A DNA stretch of 64,000 bases from an uncultured Bacteroidia bacterium (lineage in GTDB: Bacteria > Bacteroidota > Bacteroidia > Bacteroidales > Prolixibacteraceae). The notes under the pieces were generated by a model. The model saw only the letters and a program-made list of their open reading frames with translations. It ran no database searches and was not told the origin of the DNA. Positions 44,868 through 53,204 of this stretch are shown here, one piece after another. A program made the translations under genes and the position numbers. Each line of letters opens with the position of its first letter. Within the stretch, counting starts at the first letter, position 1. The DNA is taken from NCBI GenBank assembly GCA_903927965.1, contig CAIYPA010000348.1, positions 1 through 64,000 on the forward strand. Direction: 5' to 3'.

Positions 44868-44912
44868 AAGGGATATACCGATTTTCGATGGTATGATAAA
44901 ACCCTTGGGTTA

Positions 44913-44961
44913 AAAACACGAAATTCCACCGAAACTTGATGAGTTTTTGGTGGAATTTCGT
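44913..44961 (-). terminator. Terminator of the DUF362 gene
   Basis: ACGAAATTCCACC (44918-44930) and GGTGGAATTTCGT (44949-44961) are perfect 13-bp arms. On the minus strand the stem is followed by GTTTTT. It lies about 60 nt after the DUF362 stop. Confidence 0.8.
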
Positions 44962-45019
44962 AATGCTATTTTTGGGCAAAGAAATAGCTGATAATCTATT
45001 GTTAATCAATTAAATGTAA

Positions 45020-46579
45020 TCAGTCAATTGTTTTTTGAATGAGTTCAATTCCGTTGTTTTTGCCAAGATTTTTACTGTATTTTTTCTCTTTAGCGTTGTT
45101 CCAATGTTCCATAATGCCCAGGCTCGCACACCGTGTACCATCCTTTTCGGGGTCATAAACAGTCTTCGAGGGAGGATTATCTGCCTGAGCGGCTTCAATC
45201 AGGTACTGGTCACTGAATTTAATATCCAACATATCAGGCCATTCAGACCTAAGAAAATCAAGTCCTACTGCATCGATAGCAATACCATCCTGTGAGGCAA
45301 ACAAGCTGCATGGCCACTTGTTGTTAAAGGGTTCCATCTGCCATTTTGGGGTTGGGATACCATTGACCAGTTTTGCACCGTACAAACCATCCATCAGGAA
45401 GAGCATCGTTTTTTCTCCCAGATCCTTATGACCCAAAAAATCGACGAACGTCATATATTTTGGCATTCCCTGCCTGTCTTGGTTGAAATTATCATGTGCG
45501 TTTTTATGCCAATCGTTATTGATACTTGTAACACCATAATAGTTTTTCCCACACAGGGTAACTCCTTGTCCCACATGCCCTTTCAACAAGGCAACATTGA
45601 TCAGGTAATCGGCTTCGACTGCACAGGTTGCCAAACCTGTTGCCAATTTACCATTATCGACCGAATAGGGTATTGCGTTGTCAACATAAGTTGATTTTAC
45701 CCTACCGTTACCACCCACATTATCTACAAAAATTACATCGGGAAACTCTTTGTGGCATTTATCAAAGATATTATCGGTAATAAAGCGGCTTGCATCAAAA
45801 ACGGTAATTTTTTTTTGAGGGATGTGTGCATCCCTGATCATAGTACGTAAAAGTGCCAGTGTTACCTGTGGAGAGGCATTTATTTCATTTGAATTGGCTT
45901 GAGAACTGTTGTTGTTTTCGTTTATTTTGATCGCAATCTTTTGATCCTTTTGATAATCAATAGACTTGCCCTTTTTTGACCGATTAAAATAAACAAATAG
46001 GGCCTTCCATGCTTTTGTCAGATTCTTTTCACCTGTAATGGTGGCAATTGTTTTGTCCATCATTTTGTCGGTTTCCTCCTGTGAAGTGTTGGCATCGTCC
46101 CACCAAAAACCATTTGTCCCGTCCCATTTGGCAACCTTGGGATTATGGACCCAAACTACACTTCCTGGATTGATCCCCCGCGCAATCCCAATCGGTTCGT
46201 TGGCCTTTATGACCCATTCAGGAGAATTGATAGCAAACAGGTTCTCAGGGTTCTGTACAAAAAATGCCAACGAACCAGCCAATGTGATCAATAGAAAAAT
46301 CGAACCATACAGGTATTTGGCATTTATAAAACTTAACCTGGCTTTCCGATAGGCAGCCATTGACCCGGTCAATGTCAACAGGTAAATCACAAAACCTGAC
46401 ATCAACGGAGCTGAAGCCTGCATACACGGATAAGTGGCCCTTGATGGTTTAGGAATTACCCTAAACAGGAACCAAACTGTCGAAGTGATTCCCAAACTGA
46501 TAAAGATAATTTTTGCTACAATTGGTTTGCCAATATTGCTCTTCCAGAAATTCTGTAAATTGTGGACAATTGTTTTCAT
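45020..46579 (-). CDS. DUF362-domain membrane-anchored protein
   Basis: 519 residues from the ATG at 46579; a second ATG at 46624 would add 15 residues. About three TM helices in the first 130 residues are followed by a large DUF362 domain (VTLALLRTMIRDAHIPQKKITVFDASRFI, EADYLINVALLKGHVGQGVTLCGKNYYG, DGIAIDAVGLDFLRSEWP). DUF362 proteins often carry iron-sulphur motifs; here no CxxCxxC cluster is visible. Function unknown. It follows the thioesterase gene by 62 nt and may share its transcript. Confidence 0.83.
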   Translation of the reverse strand: MKTIVHNLQNFWKSNIGKPIVAKIIFISLGITSTVWFLFRVIPKPSRATYPCMQASAPLMSGFVIYLLTLTGSMAAYRKARLSFINAKYLYGSIFLLITLAGSLAFFVQNPENLFAINSPEWVIKANEPIGIARGINPGSVVWVHNPKVAKWDGTNGFWWDDANTSQEETDKMMDKTIATITGEKNLTKAWKALFVYFNRSKKGKSIDYQKDQKIAIKINENNNSSQANSNEINASPQVTLALLRTMIRDAHIPQKKITVFDASRFITDNIFDKCHKEFPDVIFVDNVGGNGRVKSTYVDNAIPYSVDNGKLATGLATCAVEADYLINVALLKGHVGQGVTLCGKNYYGVTSINNDWHKNAHDNFNQDRQGMPKYMTFVDFLGHKDLGEKTMLFLMDGLYGAKLVNGIPTPKWQMEPFNNKWPCSLFASQDGIAIDAVGLDFLRSEWPDMLDIKFSDQYLIEAAQADNPPSKTVYDPEKDGTRCASLGIMEHWNNAKEKKYSKNLGKNNGIELIQKTID

Positions 46580-46641
46580 AGTTGTAGTAATTTTATGACA
46601 AATGTACTCAATCCCAACAATCATGAATTTAACATGTTACA

Positions 46642-47382
46642 CTAAACTTCATGTGGCCTCCAATTTAGAACAGCTTTAAATAATAAAGAGCCTGACGAAA
46701 GTTCCAACGCGTCGATATCGGTCTTTTCCCCGAAGGTGCCCGTCCGAAGTTCGATCTCATCGCCCCAATGGGTTTCGGAAAGAAATTCGAGCGTAAACCC
46801 TGACAAAGTGTATTCATTGTATTGTTCCACCTTGAAACAATCGGTTGCCCAATCAAGATACCGGGTATTGTTGACGTGAAGGTTCTGATCTATTTCGTTA
46901 TAAGCCACAGTCTTACGGAAGACTGTCTGCTCAGTGATGGTTGTGATCCTTTCGGGAAAACTATCCAAAGCCCTCCTGCCTGTATTCTTCGGCAGGACAA
47001 TCCCGGGAATAACGGGTCTTTGTGGTCGCAGGTTGGTTACACCCACTAGCAACCAACCGGATACCCCTCGGACAATCTCCTGTTCTTTGCTGTCATAAAT
47101 AATAAAATCCCGACGGAAGAATAATCCCTCTGTACCACAGGGCCAGGTCTCAAAAAAAATGGTTTCCCCCCAGGAGGGCATCCTGATGATTTCAACCTTC
47201 AAACGTGACAAAGCCCAGAACAAACCCTTTTCGATCAGTGGGTCGTAGCCAACCCCTAAGGAGGCTGCATGGTTTGACGCGACTTCCTGAAAAAACTGCA
47301 TCAATGCCGATGGCTTAATTTTTTGTTGAAAATCAACGTTATAAGATTTAATTTCAAAATTCTCTTTCCAGATTGTGTGCAT
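46642..47382 (-). CDS. Acyl-ACP thioesterase
   Basis: 246 residues, double hot-dog fold. Releases fatty acids from acyl carrier protein. N-terminal hot-dog IWKENFEIKSYNVDFQQKIKPSALMQFFQE; the second hot-dog has AYNEIDQNLHVNNTRYLDWATD containing the conserved Asn and His of the FatA/FatB catalytic site. Length and layout match bacterial homologues. First gene before the DUF362 protein. Confidence 0.92.
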   Translation of the reverse strand: MHTIWKENFEIKSYNVDFQQKIKPSALMQFFQEVASNHAASLGVGYDPLIEKGLFWALSRLKVEIIRMPSWGETIFFETWPCGTEGLFFRRDFIIYDSKEQEIVRGVSGWLLVGVTNLRPQRPVIPGIVLPKNTGRRALDSFPERITTITEQTVFRKTVAYNEIDQNLHVNNTRYLDWATDCFKVEQYNEYTLSGFTLEFLSETHWGDEIELRTGTFGEKTDIDALELSSGSLLFKAVLNWRPHEV

Positions 47383-47420
47383 GACTATTTAATATATATA
47401 AAGATGTTTACCTAAATAAA

Positions 47421-47535
47421 AGCTACTTGCGGCTGGCAACTGGCGGCTGGCGGCTAGCGGGATCAAACTGGCGGCTAGCGGGATCGTGCCGTAAAGCTAC
47501 AAGCGGCTGGCGGCTGGCGACTTGCGGCTAGCGGA
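47421..47535. repeat. CTGGC-type degenerate repeat tract
   Basis: Many copies of a GGCGGCTGGC/GGCTAGCGG-like unit. CTGGCGGCTAGCGGGATC occurs twice exactly (47447-47464 and 47468-47485). Non-coding. Confidence 0.8.
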
Positions 47536-47621
47536 ATACTAACTGAATTTGTACTTTATTTGATGAACAAAAACTCATATTTAAATGATTGTAAGATCAT
47601 TAACAGTCGTCTATCGCATAT

Positions 47622-47701
47622 TGCCAGTCATCTGTTCCCAGTTTTCTGAAGCCAGTTGCCAGTCGCCAGTTCCTAATTGCCAGTCGCCAGAAGCCAGTTG
47701 C
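47622..47701. repeat. CTGGC-type repeat tract in opposite orientation
   Basis: GCCAGTTGCCAGTCGCCAG-like units, the reverse complement of the type at 47421-47535, so the pair could fold back on itself. These tracts occupy most of the 356-bp gap before the MutS-like gene's end. Confidence 0.8.
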
Positions 47702-47738
47702 ATTCGGAAAAAAACCCAAAATTTCTCCCAAAATCCAA

Positions 47739-49544
47739 TCAGTCAATTAAAATTCCCATTTTCTTCATCAGATAGGTCGCATTAAGATTTTGACAGACAC
47801 CCTCCCGCAATTTGTAATCGATGAACATTTCTTCATTAACGATCTGAATTTCAAAACAAAGATTGGTAATATTTTCAGGATAGTTTTTTATCAGGTCTCC
47901 CAAAACCAAATCATGGGTCGCGATTAATCCAACAGATTGATATTTAATCAATTGTTCAAGAAGTGCGATAGATCCTGCCTGTTTGTCGCGTGAATTGGTC
48001 CCTTTGAGGATTTCATCAAGCAAAATAAAAACATGCTGACTACTTTCAAGTTCGGAAATTATGTCCTTTAACCGCTTAAGTTCTGCATAAAAAAACGATT
48101 CCTTTTTTGCCAGTGAGTCGCTTGTGCGGATACTGCTGTGCAACAACACCGGGGAAAAGTCAAATTTTAAGGCAAAAACCGGTGCCCCTATCATTGCAAG
48201 AATATAATTCGTACCGACAGTCCGTAAAAATGTGCTTTTACCCGACATGTTGGCCCCGGTAATGATACAATATTGTTTCCATCCTGAAATTGAGATTGGA
48301 TTGGTCACACACTCCTCTTTTGCAATCAATGGATGGCCAAGACCGACGGCCTCCAGGTGGAATATGCCTTCTGATTTTGGATCCGGATAAATAAATTCAG
48401 GATTGTTATAAGCAAAATTGGCTAGAGACGAAAGTCCGTCAATTTCAGCCATTGTATTGAACCATTTTGGAACATCATCCCTGTATTTGTTTTTCCACTT
48501 GTCAACAGCTGCAAGCAATTGAAGATTAAACAAGAAGAGACCGTTTAAAAGTACGGCTGCAAGAATGTTCAGGTTCGTATCCATCCAATTCAGCAAACTT
48601 GAGAGCTTTTGGATAACTTTTGACGGTGGTTCAGTTCCATCATGCGCAAGCTTTTGCTTTAAATTTCCTAAAAGCTGTGACCTGAAATTGAAATTTTCGA
48701 TCAGCAAAAGGAATTGTGCATATTTTGACAATGTGTTCATCCTGGAAGAGAGGACCGATTGTGCTTTGATTGTCTTTCGCCCATACCACGATACAATCAA
48801 CAATTGCAGAATGACCATCATAACCGGGAAATGATAAACAACATGTCCGGTTAATGATAAAACAATCAGGATATTGGTAATCACTGGAAGCCATATCCGA
48901 AGGAAATTGACAGACCTGCCTTTTAAAAAGTCCTCTTCACTTTGAAGCCATCCTGTCAATTCGTAACGGTCCTTTTCTCCACATTTTTGATGATAAAAAA
49001 CCAATTGCATCTGTTGCCGGAAATCCCTTTCATCCGACAATTCCGCAATAGCCCGTTGTCTTTCTATGATTTTGTTACTAAAACAATGTGCATTGATAAA
49101 ATATTCGGCCAACCTGTTCTTTCCAAAAATTGTGACGCTACGGTTGATGCACTGAAAAAGAGAGTTATTCCCGAAAAGATCAAGGTCAAATGAGTAGGAA
49201 TGGTCCGGGTCTTTGAACTCATCACCCGGCTCAAAAGGAGAAAAATCGCCTTCAATTGCTTTAATTTCATTTTTACAAACCTGGATCAAGTGGTTTGCAC
49301 GTTCAATCCTTCGTTTCAAAACAAAATCCAACCAGCTTGAACCTACAAATACCAGAATCGAAGAAACTGCCAAGAAAATCAGAGTTATATCATTATGAAT
49401 CAAATAACTATAGATCAATATAACACCACTGACAAAAGAAACAAACCTTAATAACGGCAGGTATTTTTCTCTTTTTGAAAGTTCCTCCACATCCTTTTCA
49501 ATTTTCCCAATCTGTTTCTCGTATTCTTTCCTTATATCTGCCAT
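47739..49544 (-). CDS. Membrane-anchored MutS-family ATPase
   Basis: 601 residues. The C-terminal third is a MutS ATPase: Walker A GANMSGKST near residue 430, SIRTSDSLAKKESFFYAELKRL, and Walker B FILLDEILKGTNSRD near 510. The N-terminal part has two hydrophobic helices (about 30-70, YLPLLRFVSFVSGVILIYSYL) and further ones near 215-250. It lacks the mismatch-recognition domain of MutS and the Smr domain of MutS2. Not a classical repair protein; function unknown. Divergent from the dehydrogenase gene. Confidence 0.88.
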   Translation of the reverse strand: MADIRKEYEKQIGKIEKDVEELSKREKYLPLLRFVSFVSGVILIYSYLIHNDITLIFLAVSSILVFVGSSWLDFVLKRRIERANHLIQVCKNEIKAIEGDFSPFEPGDEFKDPDHSYSFDLDLFGNNSLFQCINRSVTIFGKNRLAEYFINAHCFSNKIIERQRAIAELSDERDFRQQMQLVFYHQKCGEKDRYELTGWLQSEEDFLKGRSVNFLRIWLPVITNILIVLSLTGHVVYHFPVMMVILQLLIVSWYGRKTIKAQSVLSSRMNTLSKYAQFLLLIENFNFRSQLLGNLKQKLAHDGTEPPSKVIQKLSSLLNWMDTNLNILAAVLLNGLFLFNLQLLAAVDKWKNKYRDDVPKWFNTMAEIDGLSSLANFAYNNPEFIYPDPKSEGIFHLEAVGLGHPLIAKEECVTNPISISGWKQYCIITGANMSGKSTFLRTVGTNYILAMIGAPVFALKFDFSPVLLHSSIRTSDSLAKKESFFYAELKRLKDIISELESSQHVFILLDEILKGTNSRDKQAGSIALLEQLIKYQSVGLIATHDLVLGDLIKNYPENITNLCFEIQIVNEEMFIDYKLREGVCQNLNATYLMKKMGILID

Positions 49545-49604
49545 CTTTAAAACATCAAATTCTACTTTTGAATTGCACTTATGGAAATCGAATTTCCCTT
49601 ATAC

Positions 49605-49612
49605 TAAATTTG
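49605..49612 (+). promoter_or_regulatory. Candidate -7 element for the zinc dehydrogenase
   Basis: TAAATTTG matches TAnnTTTG, 53 nt before the ATG. No clear -33 box. Confidence 0.35.
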
Positions 49613-49664
49613 CCAAAAATACAAAGGGAATCATTAATTTCGGGCTGTCAAAATTAATAAACAT

Positions 49665-50711
49665 ATGAAAGCAGCCGTATTGACCAAATATCGTGAGTTC
49701 GAGGTGAAAGAGGTGCCAGTTCCTGAATTCAAACCTGGGGAAGTATTGGTAAGAATAGAATATGCCTCAATTTGTGGAAGCGACATGCACATTTTCACTG
49801 GCGATTTTCACCCAAGGACCCCTATCCCCTTTATTCCGGGACATGAAATGGCAGGCATTATTGAAAAAGTTGGTGATGAAGTCGTTGATTACAAGGTAGG
49901 TGAAAAAGTTGCGATTGACCCTATCATCTGGTGCGGTAAATGTCCCGCCTGCCTTGCCGGGCATTATCCGGCTTGTACCTCGCTGAAATTGATCGGCATT
50001 GATCAGGATGGAGGTTTTTGTCAGTATGTGGCTGTTCCAGAGTCGATGCTTTACAAAGTTCCCTTTCACATTTCCTCAAAACACGCATCGTTGTTGGAGA
50101 TTTTGGCTATTGGTTTCCATGCAAACAAAAGGGCCGGTGTGAAAAGCGGTGACACGTTGGCAATCTGGGGTGCCGGAAGGGTTGGACAAGTCATCCTGCA
50201 AGCCGCAAGGACAAAAACAAGCAAACCCATTTATGTGATCGACATCATCGACAGCAGGTTAAAGATTGCAGCTTCATCGAATGACAATGTGATAACAATA
50301 AATGCATTAAATGAAAATCCTGTCGAGGCCATTAAAAGATATACAAATGGGAAAGGGGTTGACATAGCTTTTGAAGCTGTTGGGCACGCCCATCCTGTTG
50401 AGGGAGTGGTTCACCCCATCCGTGGCTGCATCCAAAGCATAAACGGTGGCGGTACCGTTTGCACCCTTGGTTTATCGGATGAAGAAGCACCCATTGTTTT
50501 CAAGGAATTGATCTGGAAAGAGGGTAAAATCCTGACTTCGAGGGTAAGCCATGGCGAATTTGCTGAAGCCATCGAACATCTTGCAAAAGGAAACCTGAAG
50601 CCTGAATCGTTGATTTCGGTAGTAATGCCAGCTGAAGATATCCAGAAAGCCTTTGAATTGTTGGAATCAAATCCTGAGAAATACCTTAAAATATTGATCG
50701 ACTTCCGGTAA
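49665..50711 (+). CDS. Zinc-dependent medium-chain alcohol/polyol dehydrogenase
   Basis: 348 residues, MDR family. Catalytic zinc ligands Cys37, His60 and Glu61 (SICGSD, GHEMAG); structural zinc Cys90, Cys93, Cys96 and Cys104 (CGKCPACLAGHYPAC). A Rossmann motif WGAGRVGQ is near 168-175. Closest by eye to the sorbitol/threonine dehydrogenase branch; substrate uncertain. Followed by a GH2 gene on the same strand, perhaps a small sugar-use unit. Confidence 0.9.
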   Translation: MKAAVLTKYREFEVKEVPVPEFKPGEVLVRIEYASICGSDMHIFTGDFHPRTPIPFIPGHEMAGIIEKVGDEVVDYKVGEKVAIDPIIWCGKCPACLAGHYPACTSLKLIGIDQDGGFCQYVAVPESMLYKVPFHISSKHASLLEILAIGFHANKRAGVKSGDTLAIWGAGRVGQVILQAARTKTSKPIYVIDIIDSRLKIAASSNDNVITINALNENPVEAIKRYTNGKGVDIAFEAVGHAHPVEGVVHPIRGCIQSINGGGTVCTLGLSDEEAPIVFKELIWKEGKILTSRVSHGEFAEAIEHLAKGNLKPESLISVVMPAEDIQKAFELLESNPEKYLKILIDFR

Positions 50712-50849
50712 CGAGAAAAGAAAAGGAGAATTCAGGGAACTGGGAAGGGGTGAAATTTTGAGATTTTAAATTCAAATCTTATAAATATTTTTCATTTAAA
50801 TTTTACATTTTATATAATTAACTGAATCACATTTAATTAACACATCTCA

Positions 50850-52664
50850 ATGAAAAGAACCTTTATCGTATTGATTGGCTTAATCGTAGCAACAAACATG
50901 GTAAATGCCCAGTGGAAACCAGCCGGGGATCATATTAAAACTGTTTGGGCGGAAAAAATCGATGTACAGAATGTATTGCCAGAATACCCACGCCCGTTGA
51001 TGGAACGCACCGAGTGGCAGAACCTGAACGGACTTTGGGAATATTCCATTCAAAAGGCAGGTGCTGCAGAACCCTCCAAATTTGATGGCTCGATTCTTGT
51101 GCCATTCGCCATTGAATCAAGCCTTTCTGGTGTACAAAAGACTGTTGGCCAGGAAAATGAATTGTGGTATAAAAGGACATTTGCAGTTTCCCCAAAATGG
51201 AAAGGCAAACGGATTTTGCTCCAGTTTGGCGCTGTTGATTGGAAATCGGAGATCTGGTTGAACGACATCAAAATTGGTTCGCACAAAGGGGGTTATACAC
51301 CTATTAGCTTTGATATCACCCCATTTCTGAACAAAACACTAGATCAAAAATTGGTTGTCAGAGTTTGGGACCCGACCGATGCAAGTTTTCAACCGCGAGG
51401 AAAACAGACCAATGCGCCTAAAGGAATTTTTTATACTTCTGTGACAGGGATCTGGCAGACAGTCTGGATCGAAGCGGTTCCTGAAAAATACATTACTTCC
51501 GTTAAAACTGTCCCCAATGTTGACAAAGGACAATTGAACATCAAGGTTTCAGCAGAAGGCACTTCAAAAGCGGAATACTTTGAAGCAAAGGTCTTTGATG
51601 GTGGAAAACTCATTACTTCGGTAAAATCGGCAGTTGCGGAAGCCGCTGACATATCAATTTCAGAAGCAAAACTCTGGAGTCCGGAATTGCCTTTTCTTTA
51701 TGACTTGCAGGTCAGCCTGATCAGCAATGGTGTCGTAATTGACCAGGTAAAGAGCTATTTTGCGATGCGGAAAATCTCGACCAAACGCGACAATAACGGG
51801 ATTGTAAGGATACAGTTGAACAACAAGGACTATTTTGGCTTTGGCCCGTTGGATCAGGGTTGGTGGCCCGATGGTCTATATACCGCCCCAACTGATGAAG
51901 CCCTTAAGTACGACATTCAAAAAACCAAAGACCTTGGCTTTAACCTGATCCGCAAGCATGTCAAAGTGGAACCTGCCCGTTGGTATTCTCATTGCGACAA
52001 GTTGGGTATCCTTGTCTGGCAGGATATGCCAAGTGGAGGCGAATCGCCAAGATGGCAAAGTCAGCAGTATTTCAATGGGATCGAGTTCCTGCGTACCGAT
52101 GAATCGGAAGCCAACTACCGTCGGGAATGGAAAGATGAAATGGATTTGTTAAGTTCCAATCCATCAGTAATTTGCTGGGTTCCGTTCAATGAAGCATGGG
52201 GACAATTCAAAACCAAGGAGATTGTCGAATGGACCAAAGGTTATGATCCAAGCCGTCTTGTTAACCCTGCCAGTGGGGGCAACCATTATCCGATAGGCGA
52301 TATGCTCGATTTGCACAATTATCCGATGCCAAAACTGTATCTCTATGATGGACAAAGACCTACAGTTCTGGGTGAATATGGTGGGATCGGTTTCCCTATG
52401 GAAGGGCACCTATGGGCATCCGACAAAAACTGGGGCTATGTCCAATTTAAAGATTCAAAAGCAGTTACCGACGAGTATGTTAAATATGGCGAAATGTTGC
52501 TGAAAATGGTCAAAACCGGTTTCTCCGCAGCAATTTATACGCAGACTACCGATGTTGAAGGTGAGGTAAACGGATTAATGACCTATGATCGAAAGGTTGT
52601 CAAAATGGAAGAAAACCGTGTAAAAGAGATCAACCAGAAGATTTGCAATTCGTTGAATAAGTAA
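50850..52664 (+). CDS. Secreted glycoside hydrolase family 2 protein
   Basis: 604 residues with a signal peptide (MKRTFIVLIGLIVATNMVNAQ), then a sugar-binding jelly roll (about 45-215, with ELWYKRTFAVSPKWKGKRILLQFGAVDW), an immunoglobulin-like domain and a TIM barrel. The acid/base is probably Glu448 in WVPFNEAWGQ and the nucleophile Glu509 in LGEYGGIG. Specificity (beta-galactosidase, glucuronidase or mannosidase) cannot be decided by eye. It is shorter than LacZ-type enzymes. No SusC/SusD pair is adjacent. Confidence 0.92.
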   Translation: MKRTFIVLIGLIVATNMVNAQWKPAGDHIKTVWAEKIDVQNVLPEYPRPLMERTEWQNLNGLWEYSIQKAGAAEPSKFDGSILVPFAIESSLSGVQKTVGQENELWYKRTFAVSPKWKGKRILLQFGAVDWKSEIWLNDIKIGSHKGGYTPISFDITPFLNKTLDQKLVVRVWDPTDASFQPRGKQTNAPKGIFYTSVTGIWQTVWIEAVPEKYITSVKTVPNVDKGQLNIKVSAEGTSKAEYFEAKVFDGGKLITSVKSAVAEAADISISEAKLWSPELPFLYDLQVSLISNGVVIDQVKSYFAMRKISTKRDNNGIVRIQLNNKDYFGFGPLDQGWWPDGLYTAPTDEALKYDIQKTKDLGFNLIRKHVKVEPARWYSHCDKLGILVWQDMPSGGESPRWQSQQYFNGIEFLRTDESEANYRREWKDEMDLLSSNPSVICWVPFNEAWGQFKTKEIVEWTKGYDPSRLVNPASGGNHYPIGDMLDLHNYPMPKLYLYDGQRPTVLGEYGGIGFPMEGHLWASDKNWGYVQFKDSKAVTDEYVKYGEMLLKMVKTGFSAAIYTQTTDVEGEVNGLMTYDRKVVKMEENRVKEINQKICNSLNK

Positions 52665-52678
52665 GCATTAGAAGGATG

Positions 52679-52745
52679 GTGGCTAGCAACTGGCAGCTGG
52701 CGTTTGGCTACTGGCAACTGGCGGCTGGCGGCTGGCCGCTGGCTA
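52679..52745. repeat. CTGGC-type repeat tract after the GH2 gene
   Basis: Units such as CTGGCAACTGGCGGCTGGC, the same family as at 47421-47701, starting 15 nt after the stop codon. Confidence 0.75.
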
Positions 52746-52823
52746 TCTTTTAAAAGTGTATTTACATTCCAAAAAATAAAAAACCATTAAGGTTAAATAG
52801 ATCAATGATACAACTATTTTCTC

Positions 52824-53022
52824 GATGTATATCGTCCCTAAAGGGACTTCGGCAATAATTTACTTTGTGTTCTACCGATATTATATCCCTAGCGGGACAT
52901 TCTGATTGGAGAATAATATTGATATAATGCCTATTCAATTTAAACGATTGTCCCGATAGGGACTGGATATTGGTAGAAGGTTGTTAACAGGGCAAAAGAG
53001 TCCTTTAAGGACGATACATCAT
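52824..53022. repeat. About 200-bp imperfect inverted-repeat element with four nested palindromes
   Basis: Palindromes GTCCCTAAAGGGAC (52834-52847), ATCCCTAGCGGGAC (52885-52898), GTCCCGATAGGGAC (52950-52963) and GTCCTTTAAGGAC (53000-53012). The first and fourth, with flanks GATGTAT and ATACATC, are inverted copies of each other; so are the second and third (flanks TTCTACCGATAT and ATATTGGTAGAA). The whole can fold into one cruciform. No ORF. Looks like a non-autonomous dispersed element. Confidence 0.7.
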
Positions 53023-53110
53023 TCACCGGAAAACAAGATTAAAATACAAGAATCCCCGTAGAGATTAATACAAATTACTGTATATTAATCCACTACTGGG
53101 CTTTTTGTGT

Positions 53111-53170
53111 GGGTCATGCGATTTCCAATCGCATCAGAAAATAATAACGCGATTGGAAATCGCGCGACCC
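53111..53170. repeat. Hairpin element GGGTC-GCGATTTCCAATCGC ... GCGATTGGAAATCGC-GACCC
   Basis: Perfect 15-bp arms (53118-53132 and 53149-53163), extended by GGGTC (53111-53115) and GACCC (53166-53170). Lies 35 nt past the convergent amidase end without a T-run typical of a terminator. Probably a second dispersed hairpin. Confidence 0.75.
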
Positions 53171-53204
53171 GATCGTTAAAACCATGTAATTTCAAATGGG
53201 CTTT

